Source of the DNA: DASYYE01 sp035946955
GTDB lineage: Bacteria > Actinomycetota > Actinomycetes > Streptosporangiales > Streptosporangiaceae
Assembly (NCBI GenBank): GCA_035946955.1
Contig: DASYYE010000587.1
Coordinates: forward strand, 1 to 9,894
DNA: 9,894 nucleotides
Direction of reading: 5' to 3'
Translations under genes and position numbers: made by a program
Notes under the pieces: model-generated
Told to the model about the DNA's origin: nothing
Seen by the model: the letters and a program-made list of their open reading frames with translations, nothing else
Databases searched by the model: none
Shown: piece after piece, positions 1 to 5,651 of the stretch
Layout of the letters: each line of letters begins with the position of its first letter
Numbering within the stretch: position 1 is the first letter of the stretch

Positions 1-623
1 AGCAGCTTGCCATCGGGCCCGGCCCAGAAGCCCACCTCCCACACTTTCCCGAGTTGACCGGTGATCGTGAACAGGGACGAGTGGGTGAGCGGGTCCCATA
101 CCCGCGCCGGGCCGTCGGGGCTGCCGGAGGCGAACAGCAGCCGCCCGTCGGGGAGTCTGCCGAACCCCACCGAGCGCGTGCGCCCGGCGTGCCCGGTGTA
201 CGGTTCCCCGACCTGTGCCCCGGTCAGTGGGTCCCAGATCCGTGCGGTCTTGTCAGCGCTCCCCGAGCCGAGCAGCAGCCGCCCGTCCGGGCACGTGCCG
301 AACTTCACGTCATACACCCGTTCGGTGTGGCCTGTGATCGGCTCGATGAGTGGGGCGCCCGTCAGCGGGTCCCAGACCCGGACGGTGGCGTCCTTTCCGG
401 ATGAGGCCAGCACGAGGCGGCCGTCCGGGCACCTGCCGAACGCCACCGACCACACCTCGTCGTCGTGACCGGTGATCGGATCACAGACAAGCTCCCCCGC
501 CAGGGTGTCCCAGACCCGCACGGTCTTGTCGTCGCTGGCTGTGGCCAGCAGCATCCGCCCGTCCTGGCTGGCACCGAAACACACCTCGTTCAGGTGGCTG
601 GTGTGCCCAGCGAGCGTGAGCAG
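1..623 (-). repeat. Tandem WD40 coding repeats, exact 138-nt period
   Basis: The Trp codons of the WD signature lie at 512-510, 374-372, 236-234 and 98-96, so successive blades are exactly 138 nt (46 residues) apart. Each unit carries a GH dipeptide, a CPDGRL- or LPDGRL-like turn and a terminal WD. Blades 2 to 4 are closely alike in sequence (for example TGAPLIEPITGH and TGAQVGEPYTGH). This suggests expansion by recent duplication within the gene. The repeats continue beyond position 1. Confidence 0.85.
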
Positions 624-1490
624 GCTGTCGTCGCGGCGCACCGACGCCAGGCGCGTGCGGTAGAGCGCGGGCGAAGCAACGGCGTCGCCGTCACCCTCCG
701 GCGGCCCGGTCAGGCCCCAGCTGGCTTCGGCCAGGTGTGCGGCGTTCGCACGCGGGTCACCGCAGAGCATGGGGCGGGCACGGCGGTAGGCACGGACAGC
801 GTCCCGCGCATCCAGGGCAACGGGGCCGAGCAGCGGGGCGAGGCGGTCGGGGTCGGCGACGGCGAGGAAGCCCGGATCCTGGACCAGTGCGGACAGCGTG
901 CCGGGACCGGCAGCGGCCGCGTGCTCGGCGAGGTAGGCACGGAGGTAGGGGTCGGCCGATACCCAGTCCCGCTGGCCGGTGGCGCTGAGCGGGACCGTGG
1001 CCACCAGCGCGCCGGTGATGCACCGCTCGACGGCTGCGGTGTGCTGCTCCTGCGCACTCGCTGGCGTGGCTGTGCCTGCCACGGGAGGGGCGTTATCGTC
1101 CCGGCAGGAGGGGGTGTCAGCACGCAGGTACGCGGCGAAGGAGACCTCACGCAGGCGGCGGGCCGTGACTGCGCCGGGCCCGGCCGTGGTCTCGACCCAG
1201 GCACGGACCTTGCGCAGCAGCCACGCGAGGTCAGCGTCGCTGACGGCCAACACGTGCCGTCCCTCGCCTGGTGACAGGGCTCCGGCGACCACCCTCCACA
1301 GCCCGGGGGGCAGTCCGGGTCCGCGTGCCCAGGCGAGTGCGCGCAGCAGTGTCCGTGCGGTCTGCGCCTTGTCCCCCAGGCGCGCCAGGCGTGAGTCGAA
1401 TGTGGCGGCGGGGTCAGGCTGCTCCGTAGTGAGGGAATGGTGCACTACGGAGTCGTTCCGCGCCGGTGAAGGCGCTCGCCAGCGTCTCAC
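1..1490 (-). CDS. WD40-repeat protein resembling the C-terminal half of a STAND/NACHT-type WD40 protein (3' end outside window; 5' part apparently missing)
   Basis: One open frame runs through the left edge. From the N-terminal side it has a helical winged-helix-like stretch with LLRALAWARGPGLPP (about 1360-1315), a segment with FAAYLRAD (about 1140-1117), a segment with RDWVSADPYLRAYLAEHA (about 971-918), and then WD40 repeats from about 623 to the edge. Each full repeat ends in a VRVWD, ARIWD or ARVWD motif; four are complete and a fifth is cut by the window. In known actinobacterial STAND-WD40 proteins this winged-helix, helical and propeller order follows a P-loop NTPase domain and often an N-terminal effector. 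No Walker A, Walker B or protease sequence is present upstream, so the gene looks 5'-truncated. The start is uncertain. GTG at 1490 has GAGGGA five bases upstream, and GTG at 1445 also fits. It follows the VOC gene on the same strand, across a hairpin. It may be a remnant, or a stand-alone scaffold. Confidence 0.82.
   Translation of the reverse strand, partial: MRRWRAPSPARNDSVVHHSLTTEQPDPAATFDSRLARLGDKAQTARTLLRALAWARGPGLPPGLWRVVAGALSPGEGRHVLAVSDADLAWLLRKVRAWVETTAGPGAVTARRLREVSFAAYLRADTPSCRDDNAPPVAGTATPASAQEQHTAAVERCITGALVATVPLSATGQRDWVSADPYLRAYLAEHAAAAGPGTLSALVQDPGFLAVADPDRLAPLLGPVALDARDAVRAYRRARPMLCGDPRANAAHLAEASWGLTGPPEGDGDAVASPALYRTRLASVRRDDSLLTLAGHTSHLNEVCFGASQDGRMLLATASDDKTVRVWDTLAGELVCDPITGHDDEVWSVAFGRCPDGRLVLASSGKDATVRVWDPLTGAPLIEPITGHTERVYDVKFGTCPDGRLLLGSGSADKTARIWDPLTGAQVGEPYTGHAGRTRSVGFGRLPDGRLLFASGSPDGPARVWDPLTHSSLFTITGQLGKVWEVGFWAGPDGKL
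1422..1452. repeat. Perfect 10-bp inverted repeat at the 5' end of the WD40 gene
   Basis: CTCCGTAGTG (1422-1431) and CACTACGGAG (1443-1452) are exact reverse complements separated by 11 nt. The dyad overlaps the alternative GTG start of the WD40 gene at 1445, where recognisable homology to the STAND-WD40 family begins on the minus strand. It could be an operator, an RNA hairpin near the start codon, or a scar from the event that removed the missing 5' part of the gene. There is no T-tract, so an intrinsic terminator is less likely. Confidence 0.6.
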
Positions 1491-1538
1491 CCAAGTCCCT
1501 CGCACGAGCAACCGCCTGAGCACCCTGGACGCACCAGA

Positions 1539-1584
1539 CCGCCCGCCCCTTTGCGTTGATGGTATATCGCGGCGGGGCGGGCGG
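1539..1584 (-). terminator. GC-rich stem-loop downstream of the VOC gene, possible terminator
   Basis: CCGCCCGCCCC (1539-1549) and GGGGCGGGCGG (1574-1584) form a perfect 11-bp stem around a 24-nt, comparatively AT-rich loop. Read on the minus strand it lies 36 nt after the VOC stop codon and upstream of the WD40 gene. That position suits a terminator of the AraC-SARP-VOC transcripts. There is no U-tract, which is common for actinomycete hairpin terminators. The loop is long for a classical terminator, so the role is an inference. Confidence 0.45.
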
Positions 1585-1620
1585 CCGGGCCTTGCGGCCA
1601 GCGCGCTCAGGCGGTTCTCG

Positions 1621-2043
1621 TCAGGACGGCAGGGCCAGCGGCGACGCGATCCGGATGTGGTTGCCCGACGGGTCGCGGAACGCACAGTCACGCACCCCGT
1701 AAGGCTGGTCGATCGGCTCCTGGAGCACTTCGGCCCCACTCGCCCGGACCTGCTCGAAGACCACGTCGACGTCGTCGGCGCCGAAGATCACTCCGCTCAG
1801 GGCGCCCTTGGCCACCAGGGTGCGCAGGGCCTGGGCATCCTCTGGCCCGTGCCCCATGTCCGGTGCGGCGAGGACGATCTCCACGCCAGGCTGGGATGGC
1901 CCGGACAGGGTCAGCCAGCGGAACCCCTCCATCTGCACGTCGTTGGTCACCGTGAGACTCAGGGCATCACGGTAGAAGCCCAGTGCCTTGTCCTGGTCGT
2001 CGACTATGAGGAAAGAGTGTGTGAGTTTGAGGTCCATGGCCAT
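1621..2043 (-). CDS. VOC (glyoxalase/bleomycin-resistance/dioxygenase fold) family protein
   Basis: A protein of about 140 residues with two beta-alpha-beta-beta-beta modules. The first contains HSFLIVDDQDKALGFYRD, GFRWLTL and VEIVLAAPD. The second contains GVIFGADDVDVVFEQVRA and EVLQEPIDQPYGVRDCAF followed by RDPSGNHIRI. This is the architecture of single-domain VOC proteins, which act as metal-dependent lyases or isomerases or as drug-binding resistance proteins. The last strand has no obvious Glu ligand, so metal binding and substrate are unknown. ATG at 2043 is chosen because the match to the family starts within a few residues; ATG at 2037 is equally possible. A longer reading from 2163 would overlap the SARP gene. 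Only 4 nt separate it from the SARP stop and no Shine-Dalgarno sequence is visible, so it is probably translated by coupling. Its family is usually found next to an AraC regulator like the one at 5055-5474. Confidence 0.88.
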   Translation of the reverse strand: MAMDLKLTHSFLIVDDQDKALGFYRDALSLTVTNDVQMEGFRWLTLSGPSQPGVEIVLAAPDMGHGPEDAQALRTLVAKGALSGVIFGADDVDVVFEQVRASGAEVLQEPIDQPYGVRDCAFRDPSGNHIRIASPLALPS

Positions 2044-2047
2044 CACG

Positions 2048-4945
2048 CTACGCGCGTGCTGGCTGCTGACGCTTCTCCGTTCCTGACCGTTTGGCCAGAT
2101 GGCAGGGCATGCCCGTGGCCTGTTCGAGGTCATTGAGCTTGGCGCGCACCTGCCCGGCCGCAAGGTGCCCGCAGCCGTCCAGGATGGTCAGTGCTCTCAG
2201 CCAGGACTCGCGTGCCCGGTCGGGGTGGCCGGCCGCGTGTTCGGCGTCGCCGATGTGGACCCTGACATCGGCCTCAGCCATGCGGTCAGCCAGCCCGGTG
2301 ACGAGGCGGAGCGCATTCCGGTAGCAGGTGATCGCCTGGTCGTGCTGACCCATGTGGGAATGGACGTACCCGAGGCTGTCGTGTGTCGAGGCCTGTGCGC
2401 GGAGGTCGCCGAGCTGGCGGCCAAGCTCCAGGGCCAGCTGGCAGTGGCCCAGGGCCTCTTCGTGCCGTCCGAGCAGGGCGTGGAACCACCCGACGGCATT
2501 GAGGGCCGTCACCTCCCCGGCCTGATGGCCGCCAGCCCGGTACAGCTCCAGGCAGGCCTGCGCACAGCCAAGGCTGTCCTGGTAGCGCCCTTGTGACTCG
2601 TACAGCACCGAGCGCGAGTGCACGGCACGTGCCTCGCCAATGAGGTCGCCCACCTCCCGGTACACCTCCCCTGCCTGCCTCAGGTGAGCGTCACTGTCGT
2701 CGAAGGAGGCGATCCTGTTGAAGGCACGCCCCAGGCCCAGGTGTGCATGCGCCTGGCCACGCTTGTCCCCCCTCCGCTGTGCGGCGGCGAGCGCTGCCTG
2801 TTGCGCGGACGCCCAGTCGTGCCAGTACCCCCGCCAGTCGAAGAACGGGGACAGGACGCAGGCGATCTGCCACGCGTGGCTGTCAAAGCCGGTGTCCGCG
2901 GCCAGGCTGATGACCGCGAGCAACACGGCGCGTTCGGACTCGAACCAGTCAACGGCCTGTTCCCGGCCGTCCAGGGTCTCGGGGGTCACACCCGCCAGCG
3001 GCCCGCTGAGCGTGGCCCCTTTGCCCAGCGGGTCCACGACGCCGATCAGCGATGCCGCGGCGTACGCGGTGTGCAGGTAGTGGTCCAGCGCCCGGTGGGT
3101 GGCTTCCCGGCATTCCTCGTCGTCATGGCCGGCCTGTTCGGAGGCATAGATGCGCAGCAGGTCGTGGAAGGTGAAACGGCCGGTCATGTGCTCGGTGATG
3201 AGGTTCGCCCGGGCCAGTTCCGCCAGGGCCCGGGCGGCGTCGCGCAGGCCAGCGCCGGCCAGGCTGGCGGCGGCCGGGGCCGTGATGTCTGGGCCGGGGT
3301 GGACGCCGAGGAGGCGGAGCATGTGGGCTGCCAGGGGGGTCAGTTGCCGGTAGGACCAGGAGAAGACCGACCGCATGCTGGCGCCACCATCACCTGCCTC
3401 GCCGAGCTCGAGCGCGTCGAGCCGGTGCTTGGTGTCGCGGAGTTCGGCGGCGAGCGTGGCCAGCTTCAGCGTGGGGGCGATGGCCGCGCGTGCCCCGACG
3501 ATGGCCAGTGCGAGCGGCAGCCCGGCGCACAGGCTGATGAGCTCACGGGCTGGACCTGGCTCGGCGGCGAGCCGTTCGTCCCCGATCCGGTCGGCGAGGA
3601 GCTCGCGGGACTGCGGGCGGTCGAGGAGGCCAAGGGTGATGGGGTGCGCACCTTCGGCGGCGACGAGTCCTGCCAGCTGGACGCGGCTTGTCACGACCAC
3701 CTGGCACCCGGGTGAGCCGGGCAGCAGGGGCCGGGCGTGTGAGCTGTCGCGGGCATTGTCCAGGAGGATGAGCATGCGGCGGTCCGCGGTCAGGCTGCGG
3801 AACAGCGCTGCCTGCTCGTCCTGCGTCCTTGGCACCTGCTGCGGCGCGACTCCGAGTGCGGCGAGGAACCCGCGCAGGGCCTCGGTGGCGCTGACGTGGG
3901 TGCCAGACGCGTCGAAGCCGCGTAGGTTGACGTAGAGCTGCCCGTCCGGGAAGCGGCCGGTGACCTGGTGCGCCCAGTGCACCGCCAGGGCGGTCTTGCC
4001 GATCCCAGCGGTCCCGCCGACGGCGGAGACCACTACCGCGCCGCCGGAACTGGCCCGCTCGAGCAGACCGGACATCGCGCGCAGCTCATCAGCGCGGCCG
4101 GTGAAGTGCGGCACAGCACAGGGCAGTTGCCGCGGCACGCCCGGTACCGCGTCACCGGGCTGGGCAGCGCCGGAGGGTGCCACCTGCACTGGCGGGTCCA
4201 GGGCCTGGTCGCTGGTCAGCACCTGCTGCCTGAGCCGTCGCAGTTCGGTCCCGGGGTCGAGGCCCAGTTGCTCGGCCATCACCCTGCGGACCCGGTCGCA
4301 GGCCGCGAGTGCGTCCGCCCGGCGCCCCGAACGGTAGAGCGCGAGCATGAGCTGTGCGGTGGCCTCCTCCCGCAGCGGCTGGTCGGCGGCGCGCGCGTAC
4401 AGCTCGCTGATGACCTCCTGGTGGCGGCCGAGCGCGAGCTGGTGGTCGTAGTAGGTGACAGCGGCCGTATGCCGCCGCTCGTTCAGGGTCTCGGCCGCGG
4501 CTTCCAGTACGCCACCGGCCATGCCGGACAGTGCCGGGCCGCGCCACAGGTCCAGGGCCTCCGCCAGCATCTCCGCTGCCCCAGCCCGGCGGCCTTCCGC
4601 GGCCGCGCGGCCGGCCCCGGCGGTCAGTGCGTCGAACCGCGACACGTCAACGGCATCATGGTCCACGGCGAGCCGGTAGCCCGCGCCCTCGGTCTCGATG
4701 GCGCCGGCCAGTCCGTATCCGGCCAGCAGGCTGCGCAGCCTGGACACCGCGTTACGGACCTGTTTGGCCGCTGTGGCCGGCGGGTCATCGTCCCACACCG
4801 CGTCGACCAGCCGTGGGACAGCCACGATCCGGCCAGCGTCGACCAGGAGGGTGGCGAGCACAGCCTGGTCGCACGGACGCCCCAGTGGCAGCAGGCGCCC
4901 GTCTGCCGCGCGTACCTCAAGGCACCCGAGGATTCCGAACTCCAT
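2048..4945 (-). CDS. SARP/AfsR-family transcriptional regulator (winged helix, BTAD, NB-ARC, TPR)
   Basis: A 965-residue protein, close to the length of AfsR-type large SARPs. Residues 1-95 form an OmpR-type winged helix (starting MEFGILGCLEVR, with VSRLR in the recognition region). Residues 97-245 form the bacterial transcriptional activator domain. Residues about 280-480 form an NB-ARC ATPase with Walker A GTAGIGKT (311-318, Lys317), Walker B LILLDN (Asp396), VVVTSR (416-421) and GLPLA (475-479). A winged-helix linker (about 528-604, ending FHDLLRIYASEQ) is followed by about five TPR-like helical pairs (about 728-925). Proteins of this family bind direct repeats and activate secondary-metabolite or stress genes, with ATP binding and TPR contacts as control. 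The start is ATG at 4945 with a GGGG-containing sequence about 6 nt upstream. All hallmark motifs are intact. It lies between the AraC and VOC genes on the same strand, and no biosynthetic cluster is visible here. Confidence 0.95.
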   Translation of the reverse strand: MEFGILGCLEVRAADGRLLPLGRPCDQAVLATLLVDAGRIVAVPRLVDAVWDDDPPATAAKQVRNAVSRLRSLLAGYGLAGAIETEGAGYRLAVDHDAVDVSRFDALTAGAGRAAAEGRRAGAAEMLAEALDLWRGPALSGMAGGVLEAAAETLNERRHTAAVTYYDHQLALGRHQEVISELYARAADQPLREEATAQLMLALYRSGRRADALAACDRVRRVMAEQLGLDPGTELRRLRQQVLTSDQALDPPVQVAPSGAAQPGDAVPGVPRQLPCAVPHFTGRADELRAMSGLLERASSGGAVVVSAVGGTAGIGKTALAVHWAHQVTGRFPDGQLYVNLRGFDASGTHVSATEALRGFLAALGVAPQQVPRTQDEQAALFRSLTADRRMLILLDNARDSSHARPLLPGSPGCQVVVTSRVQLAGLVAAEGAHPITLGLLDRPQSRELLADRIGDERLAAEPGPARELISLCAGLPLALAIVGARAAIAPTLKLATLAAELRDTKHRLDALELGEAGDGGASMRSVFSWSYRQLTPLAAHMLRLLGVHPGPDITAPAAASLAGAGLRDAARALAELARANLITEHMTGRFTFHDLLRIYASEQAGHDDEECREATHRALDHYLHTAYAAASLIGVVDPLGKGATLSGPLAGVTPETLDGREQAVDWFESERAVLLAVISLAADTGFDSHAWQIACVLSPFFDWRGYWHDWASAQQAALAAAQRRGDKRGQAHAHLGLGRAFNRIASFDDSDAHLRQAGEVYREVGDLIGEARAVHSRSVLYESQGRYQDSLGCAQACLELYRAGGHQAGEVTALNAVGWFHALLGRHEEALGHCQLALELGRQLGDLRAQASTHDSLGYVHSHMGQHDQAITCYRNALRLVTGLADRMAEADVRVHIGDAEHAAGHPDRARESWLRALTILDGCGHLAAGQVRAKLNDLEQATGMPCHLAKRSGTEKRQQPARA

Positions 4946-4990
4946 GCATGACCCCGTCGGCTAGCACACAGTGGCCGAAACCGTCATCCA

Positions 4991-5010
4991 TCTTGTCACG
5001 TCCTACAAGA
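4991..5010. promoter_or_regulatory. Dyad TCTTGT-N8-ACAAGA upstream of the SARP gene, candidate operator
   Basis: TCTTGT (4991-4996) and ACAAGA (5005-5010) are exact reverse complements separated by 8 nt. They lie in the 109-nt gap between the AraC stop and the SARP start, 46 nt before the SARP ATG. A six-base arm dyad here would suit a regulator controlling the SARP-VOC transcript, with the adjacent AraC protein as first candidate. AraC proteins often prefer direct or asymmetric sites, so the assignment is an inference. I see no convincing -35/-10 pair in the rest of the gap. Confidence 0.4.
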
Positions 5011-5054
5011 CGCCCGGCCCGCCATTGTGGCTGCCCGCCCGGGGACGCATTCCG

Positions 5055-5474
5055 TTACGCCGAAGCGGTCGCTGGTGCTTGCCGGCTCCTGGGTGGCCTG
5101 GCCCAGGCCTTGGCAACACATGGGGGGATGCCCGCGGCGGCCGCGTGGCCGCGGGCACGGTACGCGCTCGGGCTCTCCCCCACCACCTCGGTGAAACGGG
5201 CACTGAACGACCCGAGCGACGTAGCGCCCACCGCCGTGCACACCTCGGTCACGGACATGTCACCGCGGCGGAGCAAGGCCATGGCCCGTTCGATCCTGCG
5301 GGTCATCAGGTAGGAGTAGGGAGTCTCGCCATAGGTCGCGCGGAACTGGCGGGAGAAGTGGCCGGGCGACATGAGAGCGTGCCGGGCGAGCGTGGGGACG
5401 TCCAGCGGCTTGGCGTAGTCGCGGTCCATCAGGTCCCTGGCCTGACGGAGTCGTACGAGGTCATCGGGCGTCAC
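5055..5474 (-). CDS. Short AraC-family transcriptional regulator
   Basis: A protein of 139 residues made almost entirely of an AraC-type double helix-turn-helix. The first HTH is at about residues 23-45 (LDVPTLARHALMSPGHFSRQ) and the second at about 72-96 (SVTEVCTAVGATSLGSFSARF), followed by the family's PSAYR motif at 102-106. There is no N-terminal sensor domain, which is typical of the small AraC proteins paired with VOC genes. GTG at 5474 (VTPDDLVRLR) is chosen because recalled family members start with MTPDDLVRLR. A GGGA lies about 10 nt upstream. The open frame extends to 5606, but that extension has no family resemblance. It is transcribed divergently from the LCP gene and is followed after 109 nt by the SARP gene. 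It probably regulates the genes downstream of it and perhaps itself. Confidence 0.9.
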   Translation of the reverse strand: MTPDDLVRLRQARDLMDRDYAKPLDVPTLARHALMSPGHFSRQFRATYGETPYSYLMTRRIERAMALLRRGDMSVTEVCTAVGATSLGSFSARFTEVVGESPSAYRARGHAAAAGIPPCVAKAWARPPRSRQAPATASA

Positions 5475-5651
5475 CCGAACATTTTCCCATTTGTCTGGGT
5501 ACTTGGCGCGCCGGGCTCGTTTGGTCGGTCCCGCACGGCACACTGAAAGTGCCCGGCTGGGGTAGGAGGCCCCGTGGTGAGCCCCATACCCAGCGGCCCA
5601 GGACACAGGGCACCGGGCGAGGCGTGGTCACGACCTGCTGGAGGGGATGGC
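5475..5651. promoter_or_regulatory. Divergent AraC/LCP intergenic region with two Shine-Dalgarno sequences and a small dyad
   Basis: The 177 nt between the AraC and LCP starts must hold the promoters of both genes. I could not assign confident -35/-10 hexamers. On the plus strand GGAGG (5565-5569) stands before tandem GTG codons at 5574 and 5577, and GGAGGGG (5640-5646) stands 5 nt before GTG 5652. A dyad GGCAC (5537-5541) with GTGCC (5549-5553) lies just upstream of the first of these. The AT-richest part, around 5478-5500, is the likeliest AraC promoter area. Confidence 0.4.

Noticed and set aside
1..623. CRISPR-like regular spacing
   Set aside because: The period is a multiple of three inside one open frame and encodes WD40 blades. 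The repeats are imperfect and there are no unique spacers.
1441..1620. Insertion sequence end near the truncated WD40 gene
   Set aside because: Two dyads are present, but there is no transposase fragment, paired terminal repeat or target duplication, so a mobile element cannot be called.
2044..2163. Longer VOC reading starting at 2163
   Set aside because: The extra 40 residues overlap the SARP C-terminus and look nothing like a VOC protein. Family similarity begins at ATG 2043/2037.
465..4951. Long plus-strand open frames opposite the WD40, VOC and SARP genes (for example 465-1274, 979-2136, 2618-3715, 3968-4951)
   Set aside because: They are antisense shadows produced by GC-rich third positions. 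Their translations have no domain resemblance, while the minus-strand frames show clear family motifs.
5129..5157. 10-bp hairpin TGCCCGCGGC/GCCGCGGGCA as a terminator
   Set aside because: It falls within AraC codons for an Arg/Gly/Ala-rich stretch, upstream of that gene's stop. GC-biased codons explain it.
5505..5512. GGCGCGCC palindrome between AraC and LCP as a regulatory site
   Set aside because: An 8-bp all-GC palindrome is expected by chance at this base composition and has no supporting context.
5475..5606. Longer AraC reading starting at 5606
   Set aside because: The extension lies in the divergent promoter region, antisense to the LCP leader, and lacks family resemblance. GTG 5474 matches the usual start.
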